DNA of 64,000 nucleotides. Origin: Shewanella fodinae. Lineage in GTDB: Bacteria; Pseudomonadota; Gammaproteobacteria; Enterobacterales; Shewanellaceae. Below the pieces are notes generated by a model, which saw nothing but the letters and a program-made list of their open reading frames with translations, had not been told where the DNA came from and searched no databases. Position numbers and translations under genes: made by a program. Positions 10,500-20,784 of this stretch are shown piece by piece. The stretch covers positions 1 to 64,000 of the forward strand of contig NZ_BMXW01000019.1 in the NCBI RefSeq assembly GCF_014651955.1, in the 5' to 3' direction. The stretch's first letter is position 1. The number at the start of each line of letters is the position of its first letter.

Positions 10500-13400
10500 A
10501 TGGAAATCATCCGCGGAGCCCCGGCACTCTCTGCTTTCAGAGTGCGAAAATTGTTGCAAGCCTGCAGTGCCTCAGGGCTGCCAGTCAAGGATATTTACGC
10601 AGAATATATTCATTTGGTCGATGTGCCAGAATCATTGACTGACGACGCTAGAACACAGTTGGAACAGCTCCTCACATATGGGCCGGCGATCGAGTCCCAT
10701 GAACCTCAGGGCCAGTTGCTGTTTGTGACGCCGCGTCCTGGCACCATTTCTCCTTGGTCTTCTAAAGCGACTGATATTGCCCATAACTGCGGTCTGAAGC
10801 AGATAAAACGTCTTGAACGGGGTGTGGCGTACTATGTGCAATCTCAAGAATTAAATGCCGAGCAACAGCAACAACTGACGGCATTGTTACATGATCGCAT
10901 GACGGAAGTAGTGTTGGACAGTTTTACGGCTGCATCCTGCCTGTTTCAGAAAGCGGCGCCTAAGCCGGTAGTTAGCGTCAATATTCTTGCCGAAGGTCGA
11001 CGTGCTTTAGAGATTGCTAACCGGCAACTGGGGTTGGCGCTGGCCGATGATGAAATCGATTATCTGGTGAAGAATTTTGTCAAACTGGGGCGTAATCCTA
11101 ACGATATTGAATTGATGATGTTTGCGCAGGCAAACTCCGAGCATTGCCGCCATAAAATCTTTAACGCTGACTGGACAATTGATAACGAAGTTCAGCCCAA
11201 GTCGCTGTTTAAGATGATCAAAAATACTTTTGAGAAAACCCCGGAACACGTGTTATCGGCCTACAAAGACAATGCGGCAGTCATGACTGGCTGTGAGGCC
11301 GGGCGTTTTTTCCCTGATGCCGATGGGGTTTACCGCTATCACACCGAGCCAGTGCACATTCTGATGAAGGTGGAAACCCATAACCATCCAACGGCGATCA
11401 GTCCCTTCCCTGGTGCGGCAACTGGATCTGGCGGCGAAATCCGTGATGAGGGGGCCACCGGCCGTGGCTCAAAGCCGAAAGCGGGTTTGACTGGTTTCAG
11501 TGTTTCTAACCTGAGGATCCCAGGATTTGTGCAGCCATGGGAAGGCAACTATGGCAAGCCTGAACGTATTGTCAGTGCTTTTGACATTATGATTGATGGC
11601 CCGTTGGGCGGCGCGGCATTTAACAACGAATTTGGACGTCCGGCGTTATTGGGCTATTTCCGCACGTATGAGCAACAGGTGAACAGCCACAATGGCGTGG
11701 AAGTCCGTGGTTATCATAAGCCAATCATGCTGGCTGGTGGTTTGGGTAATATCCGTGAAGAACACGTACAAAAAGGCGAGATTTCGCTCGGTGCCAAGCT
11801 AATCGTTCTGGGTGGGCCGGCAATGAATATTGGCCTTGGCGGCGGTGCGGCATCATCCATGGCTTCTGGACAATCCAGCGCAGACTTGGATTTTGCTTCG
11901 GTACAGCGTGATAACCCAGAAATGGAGCGCCGTTGTCAGGAAGTGATTGATCGCTGCTGGCAATTGGGTGACGACAATCCCATCCAATTTATCCATGATG
12001 TGGGGGCGGGGGGATTATCCAACGCGTTCCCTGAACTGGTCAGTGATGCCGGGCGTGGCGGCAAGTTTGAGCTGCGTAATGTGCCATCAGACGAACCCGG
12101 TATGAGTCCGTTGGAGATCTGGTGTAACGAATCTCAGGAACGTTATGTATTATCTGTCGCCGCAGAAAAACTGGCGGTATTCGCGGCTATTTGTGAGCGT
12201 GAACGCGCGCCGTTTGCGGTGGTAGGTGAAGCTATTGCCGAACAACATCTGAGCTTAAATGACACCCATTTCGGCAACAAACCGATTGATTTGCCACTGG
12301 AAGTTCTCTTAGGTAAAGCTCCTAAGATGAGCCGCGATGTTAGTAGCATGCAGGCGCATGGCAAACCATTAGATAAGAGCCAAATCCAAGTCACGGAAGC
12401 AGTTAAACGGGTGCTGAGTTTACCCACTGTCGCGGACAAAACTTTTCTCATTACTATTGGTGATCGCACGGTAACCGGTTTGGTCAATCGCGATCAGATG
12501 GTCGGCCCCTGGCAGGTGCCGGTTGCTGATTGCGCAGTGACTGCGGCAACTTTTGATACTTATGCTGGCGAAGCCATGTCAATTGGTGAACGCACACCGT
12601 TGGCATTGCTGGATTATGCTGCATCAGCACGGATGGCGGTGGCAGAATCACTGCTCAATATTGCTGGGGCGGATATTGGTGATTTGCGCCGCATTAAGCT
12701 TTCTGCTAACTGGATGGCCGCAGCGGGTCATCCGGGGGAAGATGCGGGTCTTTATGCGGCAGTCAAAGCCGTAGGTGAAGAGCTGTGCCCAGAATTGGAA
12801 TTAACCATTCCCGTTGGTAAAGACTCCATGTCGATGAAAACGGCTTGGGAGGATGGTGAAGGTAAGAAAGCGGTTACTGCACCGTTATCGCTGATTATTT
12901 CTGCGTTCGCAGCCGTGCGTGATATTCGTAATACTGTGACACCGCAGCTGCGCAATGACAAAGGTGAAACCACATTGCTGCTGTTGGATGCCGCTAATGG
13001 TCAGCAACGTTTGGGTGGTTCCTGTTTAGCGCAAGTGTTTGGCGAGTTGGGAGACAAGGCGCCTGATGTCGACAGTGCTGCCGTCCTTAAAGGTTTCTTC
13101 AATGTGACGCAAGCACTGGTTGCTGACCGCAAGTTGATTGCCTATCACGATCGTAGTGATGGCGGTTTGTTTGTGACATTGGCTGAGATGGCTTTTGCTG
13201 GTCACACTGGCTTGGATGTAGATCTGAGTGCTTTGCCTGGCAGTGATATTGCTCGCTTGTTTAATGAAGAACTTGGTGCTGTGGTACAAGTCGACGTTGC
13301 AGATGTTGCAGAGATTGTGCAGGCTTATCAGTCGGCAGGCGTAAATTGCCTGCCAATCGCGGTAATAAATCAAGAGGATGTGCTGCGTTTTTCTGACGGT

Positions 13401-14381
13401 TCCCGCGAAGTCTTCAGTGCCACGCGTACCGAATTACGTACGTTGTGGTCTGAAACCACTTATCGTATGCAAGCGCTACGCGATAACCCGGAATGCGCCA
13501 GCGAAGAGTTTGCACTGAAACAAGATGCGGCAGATCTTGGCCTTACCGTTAAGCTGGGATTCGATCCACAGGAAGATGTCGCTGCGCCTTACATTCTCAA
13601 AGGCATTGCGCCTAAAATGGCCATCCTGCGTGAACAGGGAGTCAACTCCCAGACTGAAATGGCGGCGGCTTTTGATCGGGCTGGTTTTGAAAGTGTTGAT
13701 GTGCATATGTCGGATGTGCTTTCGGGTCGCACCAAACTGCAACAGTTCCAAGGACTGGTGGCCTGCGGTGGCTTCTCTTATGGTGACGTGTTGGGAGCCG
13801 GTGAGGGCTGGGCTAAGTCAATTCTGTTCAACGCCCGCGCCAGAGATGAATTCAGTCAGTTCTTTGCTCGTGAAGATAGTTTTACGCTCGGCGTTTGTAA
13901 CGGTTGTCAGATGCTGTCTAATCTCAGAGAAATCATTCCTGGGGCTGAGCTATGGCCACGTTTCGTCCGTAACCGTTCAGAGCGCTTTGAGGCGCGTTTC
14001 AGCTTGGTGGAAATACAACACAGTCCTTCATTGTTTTTTAGCGGCATGAGTGGCTCTAGGATGCCGATTGCTGTTTCTCACGGCGAAGGCCGCGCTGAAT
14101 TTGTCTCTAGCGGTGCTCAGCAACTGGCTGAGCAAAGTGGTACGGTGGCATTGCGTTATGTAACCGGTGCCGGCGAGATAGCCACACGTTACCCACAAAA
14201 CCCCAATGGTTCTCCAGCAGGATTGGCTGGCATTTCTTCTCAAGATGGCCGGGTCACTATTATGATGCCGCACCCTGAACGGGTTTTTCGTACTGTGGCG
14301 AACTCCTGGCACCCAGACGATTGGGGAGAAGATAGCCCCTGGATGCGAATGTTCCGTAATGCCAGAGTCAATGTTGGCTAG
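10500..14381 (+). CDS. purL: Phosphoribosylformylglycinamidine synthase PurL
   Basis: PurL converts FGAR, glutamine and ATP to FGAM, the fourth step of purine synthesis. It is the large single-chain type (1293 residues). The synthetase half contains the duplicated PurM-like domains ([62 protein letters not shown]). The C-terminal glutaminase has the nucleophile in LGVCNGCQM, then SHGEGRAE and [10 protein letters not shown] chose the ATG at 10500; a GTG one codon earlier would give the E. coli-like MMEI start, and AAGGTG at 10484 suits either. A TATAAT at 10445 is the probable -10. A half-site resembling PurR (GCGCAAAC, 10408) lies near it but is not convincing. A terminator follows the gene. 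Confidence 0.98.
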   Translation: MEIIRGAPALSAFRVRKLLQACSASGLPVKDIYAEYIHLVDVPESLTDDARTQLEQLLTYGPAIESHEPQGQLLFVTPRPGTISPWSSKATDIAHNCGLKQIKRLERGVAYYVQSQELNAEQQQQLTALLHDRMTEVVLDSFTAASCLFQKAAPKPVVSVNILAEGRRALEIANRQLGLALADDEIDYLVKNFVKLGRNPNDIELMMFAQANSEHCRHKIFNADWTIDNEVQPKSLFKMIKNTFEKTPEHVLSAYKDNAAVMTGCEAGRFFPDADGVYRYHTEPVHILMKVETHNHPTAISPFPGAATGSGGEIRDEGATGRGSKPKAGLTGFSVSNLRIPGFVQPWEGNYGKPERIVSAFDIMIDGPLGGAAFNNEFGRPALLGYFRTYEQQVNSHNGVEVRGYHKPIMLAGGLGNIREEHVQKGEISLGAKLIVLGGPAMNIGLGGGAASSMASGQSSADLDFASVQRDNPEMERRCQEVIDRCWQLGDDNPIQFIHDVGAGGLSNAFPELVSDAGRGGKFELRNVPSDEPGMSPLEIWCNESQERYVLSVAAEKLAVFAAICERERAPFAVVGEAIAEQHLSLNDTHFGNKPIDLPLEVLLGKAPKMSRDVSSMQAHGKPLDKSQIQVTEAVKRVLSLPTVADKTFLITIGDRTVTGLVNRDQMVGPWQVPVADCAVTAATFDTYAGEAMSIGERTPLALLDYAASARMAVAESLLNIAGADIGDLRRIKLSANWMAAAGHPGEDAGLYAAVKAVGEELCPELELTIPVGKDSMSMKTAWEDGEGKKAVTAPLSLIISAFAAVRDIRNTVTPQLRNDKGETTLLLLDAANGQQRLGGSCLAQVFGELGDKAPDVDSAAVLKGFFNVTQALVADRKLIAYHDRSDGGLFVTLAEMAFAGHTGLDVDLSALPGSDIARLFNEELGAVVQVDVADVAEIVQAYQSAGVNCLPIAVINQEDVLRFSDGSREVFSATRTELRTLWSETTYRMQALRDNPECASEEFALKQDAADLGLTVKLGFDPQEDVAAPYILKGIAPKMAILREQGVNSQTEMAAAFDRAGFESVDVHMSDVLSGRTKLQQFQGLVACGGFSYGDVLGAGEGWAKSILFNARARDEFSQFFAREDSFTLGVCNGCQMLSNLREIIPGAELWPRFVRNRSERFEARFSLVEIQHSPSLFFSGMSGSRMPIAVSHGEGRAEFVSSGAQQLAEQSGTVALRYVTGAGEIATRYPQNPNGSPAGLAGISSQDGRVTIMMPHPERVFRTVANSWHPDDWGEDSPWMRMFRNARVNVG

Positions 14382-14412
14382 TATCCATTATATAATTTTT
14401 TTCTGATGGATA

Positions 14413-14443
14413 AGGGCGGGTAAATTTAATACCCGCCCTTTTT
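14413..14443 (+). terminator. Rho-independent terminator of purL
   Basis: GGGCGGGTA / TACCCGCCC with a short A+T loop is followed by TTTTT, 33 bases after the purL stop. Confidence 0.85.
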
Positions 14444-15224
14444 GTGTGTTTTGTGTAAGAGTTAAAATTCATTAAATTCATATTGTTATGTAAAGTGGAT
14501 TACTTTATAAGCCGCTGAAGTGAGGAAAATTGAGTCTTAAGACCAAGTGAAAGGCGACTTCACCTCAATGTTCATTTTTTATGGCAAACGCCAATTGAAT
14601 AGGTGTGTTGCTCCCCGCCGTTTTTCATCTTTTCTTTCAATAGATAAGATCCTGACGATAATTTTATTGATAGTACTAGTCATTACTGTTCTGGCTGCTA
14701 TTAAATATTTTAATTATATAAAACAAATAGATATAGATGGTAAGTCCTCGAGAAATCATAATTAATTTACTAATGGATCGGCATGTCGCTTACTCTTCCT
14801 ACGACAATCAACAAAGAATGACGACTATTTGTACGTATAACAGCCTAGCAATCCATTCTTTCTACTAAAAATGGCTTTCCGTGTAAAATTCTAATAATTA
14901 TTGTTTTTTGGCATTAGATATTTTAATCAATATGTATTTAAAAAATCTAATTAAAATATGAAAATAATAAAAATATCACTATTTATCAATTAGTTATTAA
15001 TAATTTATACTAATTGAGTGATTTTTAAACTAAGAAAAATACTATATTAAAAATATTAAAATTTTATTTATTGTGGTTTTTGTTGTTATTTCTTTGAAAC
15101 GTCTGAAAAGTAGTGATAATGACATAATTGTACGTGTGCCTAGCACTGAATTGTAGCTTTGTCAATAATGCGTTATGCTGAGTGTGTTGTCTGCCTCAAA
15201 ACCCGCTTAAAGCTAAGGGTTTGA

Positions 15225-15256
15225 TTGATTTGAGTCAAAACCGAGTGGTATAAAAT
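15225..15256 (+). promoter_or_regulatory. FNR/EtrA-type site and -10 element upstream of cydA
   Basis: TTGATTTGAGTCAA (15225-15238) matches the FNR consensus TTGAT-N4-ATCAA at nine of ten positions. GGTATAAAAT follows at 15247-15256 and looks like a -10 region. If that promoter is used, the site would be centred near -30, a position that suits repression rather than activation. Confidence 0.45.
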
Positions 15257-15363
15257 GATGGCGAATTTTGGCAAATGCATTTAACCAACTCACTGATATT
15301 TAATATTTTATAAGTATCTCGGAGAGAGTGGGTTTTGAAGTAAAACACAAAATTCTGATGAAA

Positions 15364-15379
15364 TGTGATTCGTGTCACG
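15364..15379 (+). promoter_or_regulatory. CRP binding site upstream of cydA
   Basis: TGTGATTCGTGTCACG has both TGTGA and TCAC half-sites with the canonical six-base spacer. It lies about 190 bases before the cydA start. In Shewanella oneidensis, CRP is known to activate the bd oxidase genes, which fits this site. Confidence 0.65.
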
Positions 15380-15570
15380 ATGAGGCGGCAAAAACCTTAT
15401 TTTTGAGGTTAGGGTTGCTGAAGTGCAGTTCTAGAATCATTTGGATGGTTTATCTGATGGAACAGCATCGGATAGAAATTTACAAATTTACTAACGCTAT
15501 CCTACTCACCATCCGGTCATTTTAATGGGGATTGAAATGGACAGATGGAACACCATGTAAGGAGTCACAA

Positions 15571-17145
15571 ATGATAGTTGGAGAGGTTGTTGAGCTATCG
15601 CGCTTCCAGTTTGCGCTGACAGCCATGTATCACTTCTTGTTTGTCCCCCTCACTCTGGGTATGACCTTCCTACTGGCTATTATGGAATCACTGTATGTGA
15701 TGACTAATAAGCAGGTTTATAAGGACATGACCAAGTTTTGGGGTAAGTTGTTCGGTATCAACTTCGCGCTTGGGGTGGCTACCGGTTTGACTATGGAGTT
15801 CCAGTTTGGGACTAACTGGTCATATTATTCTCATTATGTTGGGGATATTTTCGGTGCACCACTTGCCATTGAAGGGTTGATGGCATTCTTCCTTGAATCC
15901 ACTTTTGTGGGGATGTTCTTTTTTGGCTGGGACCGCATGTCTAAGCGTCAACATCTCACCGCAACGTGGCTGACTGCGTTGGGAACGAACCTGTCCGCTT
16001 TGTGGATCCTGGTAGCGAATGGCTGGATGCAGAACCCAGTTGGGTCAGTATTCAACTACGAAACCATGCGTATGGAGATGACCAGTTTCGCTGAGGTGCT
16101 ATTTAACCCAGTAGCTCAGGTGAAATTTGTTCACACTGTGGCTTCTGGCTATGTGGCTGGTTCCATGTTTGTATTGGCTATCAGTGCCTATTACATTCTG
16201 AGAAAACGTGATCTGCCATTTGCCCGTCGTTCATTCGCGGTTGCTGCCAGCTTTGGCATGGCATCCATTCTGTCGGTAATTGTGCTGGGTGATGAATCCG
16301 GTTACCGCATGGGTGAAGTACAGCGTGTTAAGTTGGCTGCAGTAGAAGCTGAATGGCATACTGAACCGGCGCCAGCATCATTCACCGTATTCGGTTACCC
16401 GAACCAGAATGAGATGGAAACCGACTTCGCTATCAAAATTCCTTACGCTATGGGTATCATTGCCACCCGTTCTATCGATGAACAAGTGACCGGTATCCAC
16501 GATCTGGTAAAAGAGCATGAAGCGCGCATCCGTAATGGTATGCAAGCTTATGCATTGCTGGAAAAACTGCGCACAGCTAAGAAAGATCCGAGTATTGTCG
16601 TTGATGCTGCTGACAAGGCTGCATTTGAAGAGAAGAAAGTGGATCTGGGATATGGGCTGTTGTTGAAACCTTATACTGAGAAGATTGTCGACGCTACTGA
16701 TGAGATGGTGAAACAAGCGGCTAAGGATTCTATTCCTAATGTGGCACCGCTGTTCTACAGCTTCCGTGTCATGGTCGCACTCGGCTTCTTGATGTTGCTG
16801 GTATTTGCCGCCGCCTTCTGGCAGAGCACTCGTCATCAGATTGAAGAAAAGCCCTGGGTACTCAAAGCTGCCTTATACAGCTTACCACTGCCGTGGATTG
16901 CTATTGAGTGTGGTTGGTTTGTGGCTGAATATGGTCGTCAACCTTGGACTATCTCTGAAGTACTGCCAACTTATATGTCTGCATCAACCCTGAGTGTTGG
17001 TGATCTTTGGTTCAGTATCATTACTGCAACCTTGATCTACACCGTGTTGCTGGTTATCGAGCTGTATCTGATGATCAAATTTGCACGTCGTGGCCCCAGC
17101 AGTCTGAAGACAGGCCGTTATCACTTTGAAAAATTGGAAGCCTGA
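15571..17145 (+). CDS. cydA: Cytochrome bd ubiquinol oxidase subunit I CydA
   Basis: CydA carries the quinol site and hemes b558, b595 and d of the high-affinity terminal oxidase in the inner membrane. The ATG at 15571 is preceded by AAGGAGT and gives an N-terminus close to E. coli CydA ([24 protein letters not shown], split here as [14 protein letters not shown] and [10 protein letters not shown]), including the heme-ligand histidine near residue 21. Other landmarks are [17 protein letters not shown] with the acidic channel residue, [14 protein letters not shown] with the second heme histidine, and the Q-loop [15 protein letters not shown]. At 524 residues it is full length with nine predicted membrane segments. 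It heads cydABX, with a 16-base gap to cydB. Confidence 0.98.
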   Translation: MIVGEVVELSRFQFALTAMYHFLFVPLTLGMTFLLAIMESLYVMTNKQVYKDMTKFWGKLFGINFALGVATGLTMEFQFGTNWSYYSHYVGDIFGAPLAIEGLMAFFLESTFVGMFFFGWDRMSKRQHLTATWLTALGTNLSALWILVANGWMQNPVGSVFNYETMRMEMTSFAEVLFNPVAQVKFVHTVASGYVAGSMFVLAISAYYILRKRDLPFARRSFAVAASFGMASILSVIVLGDESGYRMGEVQRVKLAAVEAEWHTEPAPASFTVFGYPNQNEMETDFAIKIPYAMGIIATRSIDEQVTGIHDLVKEHEARIRNGMQAYALLEKLRTAKKDPSIVVDAADKAAFEEKKVDLGYGLLLKPYTEKIVDATDEMVKQAAKDSIPNVAPLFYSFRVMVALGFLMLLVFAAAFWQSTRHQIEEKPWVLKAALYSLPLPWIAIECGWFVAEYGRQPWTISEVLPTYMSASTLSVGDLWFSIITATLIYTVLLVIELYLMIKFARRGPSSLKTGRYHFEKLEA

Positions 17146-17161
17146 GCAGAGGGATTAGACC

Positions 17162-18322
17162 ATGTTTGATTACGAAATATTGAGATTTATCTGGTGGGCA
17201 CTGGTTGGTGTACTGCTGATTGGTTTCGCGGTAACAGACGGTTTTGACATGGGTGTTGGTGCGTTATTGCCCTTTATTGGTAAGGATGACACCGAGCGCC
17301 GCGTGATGATTAACTCCGTAGCACCGCACTGGGATGGTAACCAGGTATGGCTTATCACTGCCGGTGGTGCATTGTTTGCCTCTTGGCCAACTGTATACGC
17401 AGTTTCTTTCTCCGGGTTCTATGTCGCAATGATCTTGGTGTTAGCGGCATTGTGGCTGCGTCCGGTAGGGTTTGACTATCGTTCTAAGATTGAGAATCCA
17501 AAGTGGCGTAAGACCTGGGATTGGTGCTTGTTTATCGGTGGTTTTGTTCCGCCCCTGGTCATTGGTGTGGCCTTTGGTAATTTACTGCAAGGCGTGCCGT
17601 TCCACTTCGACGAATATCTGCGCCCCTATTACGGAACAAGTGATAGCAACTGGATCCTCAACCTGCTGTACCTGTTAAATCCGTATGGATTACTGGCTGG
17701 TTTGATCAGTGCTGCCATGTTCATGAACCAAGGCGCTTGTTGGTTACAGATGAAGACGGAAGGTGAATTGCGTAACCGTGTGGCTGGTGCTGCTCAGATC
17801 CTGTCATTAGCTGTTGTGGTGCTGTTTGCTGTGGCCGGTGTCTGGTTGGCTTATGGTATTGATGGTTATGTGATTAAGTCTGCCCTGGATGCTCATGCGG
17901 CCTCAGATCCTACCAATAAACAGGTGGCTATTGAGGCTGGTGCTTGGCTGGTAAATTACAGCAAGTATCCGTTGACCGTTATCTTCCCTGTGCTAGGTCT
18001 GGTATCACCGCTGCTGGTCATTGTTACCAGTCGGATGGGGCGTTCAGGATGGGCTTTCCTGTTTAGTTCACTGACTATCGCGGGCGTCATTATGACTTGT
18101 GGTGTCTCTATGTTCCCGTTTGTGATGCCTTCTTCACTGGATCCAAACGTCAGTCTGACCATGTGGGATGCCACCGCTAGCCATCTGACACTTACCGTCA
18201 TGACCTGGGTTGCCATCATCTTTGTACCTATTGTACTGGCATACACACTGTATACCTATTACAAGATGTATGGACGTATCGGTCGCCAGCATATTGAATC
18301 CAACAGTACTTCACTTTACTAA
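17162..18322 (+). CDS. cydB: Cytochrome bd ubiquinol oxidase subunit II CydB
   Basis: CydB is the second large membrane subunit of the bd oxidase. The 386 residues are close to the usual 379. The N-terminal signature MFDYEILRFIWWALVGVLL and TDGFDMGVGALLPF, the conserved HWDGNQVWLITAGGALFA, and MFPFVMPSS near the end identify it. Eight hydrophobic segments are visible. It starts 16 bases after cydA and is followed 12 bases later by cydX, so the three subunits are translated from one message. Confidence 0.98.
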   Translation: MFDYEILRFIWWALVGVLLIGFAVTDGFDMGVGALLPFIGKDDTERRVMINSVAPHWDGNQVWLITAGGALFASWPTVYAVSFSGFYVAMILVLAALWLRPVGFDYRSKIENPKWRKTWDWCLFIGGFVPPLVIGVAFGNLLQGVPFHFDEYLRPYYGTSDSNWILNLLYLLNPYGLLAGLISAAMFMNQGACWLQMKTEGELRNRVAGAAQILSLAVVVLFAVAGVWLAYGIDGYVIKSALDAHAASDPTNKQVAIEAGAWLVNYSKYPLTVIFPVLGLVSPLLVIVTSRMGRSGWAFLFSSLTIAGVIMTCGVSMFPFVMPSSLDPNVSLTMWDATASHLTLTVMTWVAIIFVPIVLAYTLYTYYKMYGRIGRQHIESNSTSLY

Positions 18323-18334
18323 GGAGCAGCAGGT

Positions 18335-18448
18335 ATGTGGTATTTCACTTGGGTATTAGGTCTGCTGCTGGCTTGTTCCTTCGGTATCATCAATGCGCTC
18401 TGGTTGGAAAATACAGAGAACATGGATAGAGAAGACGCGGATAAGTAA
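18335..18448 (+). CDS. cydX: Cytochrome bd accessory subunit CydX
   Basis: CydX is the small single-pass subunit that stabilises the hemes of bd oxidase. The 37-codon frame begins MWYFTWVLGLLLACSFGII and continues NALWLE, matching the family pattern (WYFxWILG...NALWxE), then ends in a short acidic tail. An AAGGAGCAGCAGGT precedes the ATG, and the gene lies 12 bases after the cydB stop and 22 bases before a terminator. It is too short for most automated calling. Confidence 0.95.
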   Translation: MWYFTWVLGLLLACSFGIINALWLENTENMDREDADK

Positions 18449-18470
18449 GCACTGCTGACCTCGGAAAAAA

Positions 18471-18505
18471 AGCCCCTGATGCTATGTTGATCAGGGGCTT
18501 TTTTG
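18471..18505 (+). terminator. Rho-independent terminator of cydABX
   Basis: AAGCCCCTGAT pairs with ATCAGGGGCTT around an eight-to-ten-base loop and is followed by TTTTTT. Confidence 0.9.
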
Positions 18506-18977
18506 TGGGGAGGGAAAAGTGCGAAGTGTTGTGGATACGTGATTGGATAATGCGCTATCTGATTGCCCCATAGGAGTATATGCCGCAAGTTAACCGGCAT
18601 TTTTAGGTGCGTCGCGAACGTTTCCTATAAGGTTAGTGACGGTCTTTTGCTACTCGGTTTTCTGAGATAAATTTTGGCGTGATTTATCGACTTTTTGTGG
18701 ATAAATACTGCATTTTCTAATTATGGCCATGATTTTATATTATTTCGAAAAATAGGTTTTTATTAGAATAATTATCTAAAAAACTACTTTTCTTCAAAAA
18801 TTGAAATCATCAGATTTCGATTATTTAGCGTCATTTTATGCAGTTTAAAATGTCGCCGTTTTCGCTGTCTAAAAGTTAACTACCGCACATTTTTAAACCT
18901 GCAAAAAATATGTATCTTATTGATTATGTGATCAATTATTCAATCATGTCGCTAGATGTATCAACGTGATTAAAAAG

Positions 18978-18991
18978 TTGATTTAAGTCAA
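18978..18991 (+). promoter_or_regulatory. FNR/EtrA-type site upstream of ompW
   Basis: TTGATTTAAGTCAA matches TTGAT-N4-ATCAA at nine of ten positions and differs from the cyd site at one base. It is about 90 bases before the ompW start. FNR control of ompW is known in E. coli. Confidence 0.55.
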
Positions 18992-19082
18992 TGTTTGATG
19001 ATTAGAGTGGTGGCAGGGTAGGTGCGGTTGTTATAAAAATCACGAAAATTGATGCGGTATCAAGTCGCTATGGAGTGAGTAA

Positions 19083-19754
19083 ATGAAAAAGAATATCCTG
19101 TCAGGATTGATAGTTGCTGCACTGTTTTCTGCTGCTGCACCGGCAATGGCTCATCAAGCTGGGGACATTATTGTTCGAGCTGGTGCCGTGGTGGTAGCTC
19201 CAAACGAATCAAGTGATAATGTGGTAACTCCAGATTTGGGAAATCTTGGAGAGTTTGACATTAACAACAACACTCAGTTGGGGTTAAATTTCGGATATAT
19301 GTTGACCGACAACTTCGGGATCGAACTGTTGGCGGCAACCCCGTTTTCACATGATGTGAAATTGGCCGGCACTAAAATTGCGGAAACCAAACACCTGCCG
19401 CCAACCTTGGTTGCACAGTACTATTTTGGGACTGCCGAATCTCAGTTGCGTCCATATGTTGGTGTAGGTGTTAACTATACCAACTTTTTTGATAGTAAAT
19501 TTACTAATGATCTGGGTGGTAAATTGTCAGATCTGAGCTTGGAAAATTCTTGGGGATTGGCCGCTCAGGTAGGGATTGACTATCAAATCAACAAAAATTT
19601 CCTCGTTAACGCTTCTGTATGGTATGCCAAAATCAATACTGATGTGAGCTTCAATTACCATTATGGTGTTGGCAATAGCAGTGTTGCCCCAGTGACTATT
19701 GATACTGACATCGACCCATGGGTTTATATGGTCAGTGTTGGTTACGTATTCTAA
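19083..19754 (+). CDS. ompW: Outer membrane protein OmpW
   Basis: OmpW is an eight-stranded outer-membrane barrel with a hydrophobic channel. A Sec signal peptide is clear (MKKNILSGLIVAALFSAAAPAMA, cleavage expected after residue 23). The mature part shows the family features AGDIIVRAGAVVVAP, LGLNFGYMLTDNFGIELLAATPFSHDV, LPPTLVAQYYFG, YVGVGVNYTNFF and the C-terminal VYMVSVGYVF, ending in the aromatic residue needed for barrel insertion. At 223 residues it has normal length. The FNR-type site upstream suggests oxygen-dependent control. A bidirectional terminator separates it from the convergent SDR gene. Confidence 0.96.
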   Translation: MKKNILSGLIVAALFSAAAPAMAHQAGDIIVRAGAVVVAPNESSDNVVTPDLGNLGEFDINNNTQLGLNFGYMLTDNFGIELLAATPFSHDVKLAGTKIAETKHLPPTLVAQYYFGTAESQLRPYVGVGVNYTNFFDSKFTNDLGGKLSDLSLENSWGLAAQVGIDYQINKNFLVNASVWYAKINTDVSFNYHYGVGNSSVAPVTIDTDIDPWVYMVSVGYVF

Positions 19755-19773
19755 TAGCCTGTTGGGGGCGAAT

Positions 19774-19800
19774 AAAAAAGGCGCATTTAGCGCCTTTTTT
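19774..19800. terminator. Bidirectional terminator between ompW and the SDR gene
   Basis: AAAAAAGGCGC / GCGCCTTTTTT has A and T runs on both sides of the stem, so it can stop transcription from both convergent genes. Confidence 0.85.
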
Positions 19801-19815
19801 ATGTCTTATAAGTTG

Positions 19816-20574
19816 TTATTCAATGGCAGTGGGTTCTTTCGCTTTTTTCTTTTTCCAGTGACGAGTGTTGTAAATATATTCAGGCAGTAACAGGGTCAGC
19901 CAAGCAACCAGACGCCAACGCTTGGTGACGTACACTCGGCGTTTCCCTTTCAACAAAGCATCAACGACCTGGCGTGCCACCTCATCTACAGGCGATAACC
20001 AAATACGACTGTGCTGTAGTGCCGCCTTATCCAGCAGTCCCAGTTGGATATCGGTAATAGTGATGGGTAACTTCAGCCGTTGCGCATGCATAGACAGCCC
20101 TTCTAGGTAATTTTGCGCAAAGGCCTTGGCGGCGTGAAATGCCACACTGGGTCCACCGCGCAAACCCGCAATAGAGTTAATTGCGGCTATTTGGCCGACC
20201 CCTTGCTCGCGAAATAAGCGAAAGGCAGTATTGCAAATGGCGGCAAAGCCACGCACATCGACTTCTATAATTTCCTGTTCCAGCGTCCAAGGCAAATCAG
20301 GGTGATAAGAGTTAAGTCCAGTATTAACCAATACTAATCGTACCCCATCCATTTCTTGCCAGACTTGCTCCAGTTGCGGAATGAGTTGCTGCGGATCTTC
20401 AATTGATAGTTGGTAAACGTTAGCCGCAGACGGTAATTCAGTGGCAAATTCGCGGATGGTATCAGCGTCGTGCGCCAGCAATGCCAACTCAATGCCTTGG
20501 GCGGATAATTGCCTTGCAATCTCCTTACTCAACATTGAACTGGCACCGACAATAATGGCGGAGGTTTTAGACAT
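19816..20574 (-). CDS. Short-chain dehydrogenase/reductase-like protein lacking the catalytic tyrosine
   Basis: The fold is a classical SDR: an N-terminal beta-strand and glycine loop, LVLVNTGLN near residue 90, INSIAGLRGG with the catalytic serine, and a C-terminal extension rich in aromatic and basic residues (RWRLVAWLTLLLPEYIYNTRHWKKKK) that could touch the membrane. Two core motifs are altered. The cofactor loop reads VGASSMLS where TGASSGIG is usual, so two glycines are missing. The YxxxK motif reads FHAAK, with Phe at position 146 (codon TTT) and Lys150 kept. It may be a binding or structural protein rather than an oxidoreductase. It stands alone, convergent with ompW. Confidence 0.85.
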   Translation of the reverse strand: MSKTSAIIVGASSMLSKEIARQLSAQGIELALLAHDADTIREFATELPSAANVYQLSIEDPQQLIPQLEQVWQEMDGVRLVLVNTGLNSYHPDLPWTLEQEIIEVDVRGFAAICNTAFRLFREQGVGQIAAINSIAGLRGGPSVAFHAAKAFAQNYLEGLSMHAQRLKLPITITDIQLGLLDKAALQHSRIWLSPVDEVARQVVDALLKGKRRVYVTKRWRLVAWLTLLLPEYIYNTRHWKKKKAKEPTAIE

Positions 20575-20652
20575 AATGGCACTCTACTGCGGAAGATGGG
20601 TCTTATAATAGGGAGATAGTCGCGCCTTCTCAAGAATTAACAGTGGAAGTAT

Positions 20653-20668
20653 AGACATCTAGAAGTCT
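20653..20668 (+). promoter_or_regulatory. MetJ operator upstream of metA
   Basis: Two adjacent met boxes, AGACATCT and AGAAGTCT, each match the AGACGTCT consensus at seven of eight positions (the second at six to seven). Tandem eight-base boxes are the known binding mode of the MetJ repressor with S-adenosylmethionine. The site is about 120 bases before metA. Confidence 0.75.
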
Positions 20669-20784
20669 TTATGTATGATTGTGATGATCTCTCCGTGTTA
20701 ATAAGCCCTTCGACTGATGGCTGACCACAGGCCTGCAATAACCGGAGAGTCATGTAATCTCCAATAAACACCAAGAGGCGGATG

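Larger units (their letters stand above)
14382..15570. other. Long A+T-rich intergenic region between purL and cydA
   Basis: It holds the purL terminator, then a weak open frame (14568-14765) encoding about 65 residues with one hydrophobic segment (ILTIILLIVLVITVLAAI) but no convincing ribosome binding site. About 14870-15100 is extremely A+T-rich, with many A and T tracts. The last 350 bases carry the cyd control sites (15225-15256 and 15364-15379). I see no RNA gene. Confidence 0.5.
18449..19082. other. Intergenic region between cydX and ompW
   Basis: It carries the cyd terminator (18471-18505), then about 450 A+T-rich bases in which I see no gene, and an FNR-type site about 90 bases before ompW. 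Confidence 0.5.

Noticed and set aside
13026..13373. 115-codon frame antisense within purL
   Set aside because: Complete overlap with a strongly conserved part of purL and no ribosome binding site or family.
14568..14765. Small membrane protein gene between purL and cydA
   Set aside because: A hydrophobic stretch in A+T-rich DNA is expected by chance and no ribosome binding site supports it.
15328..15525. 65-codon frame upstream of cydA
   Set aside because: It lies over the CRP site and cyd leader, has no family resemblance and no reason to be coding.
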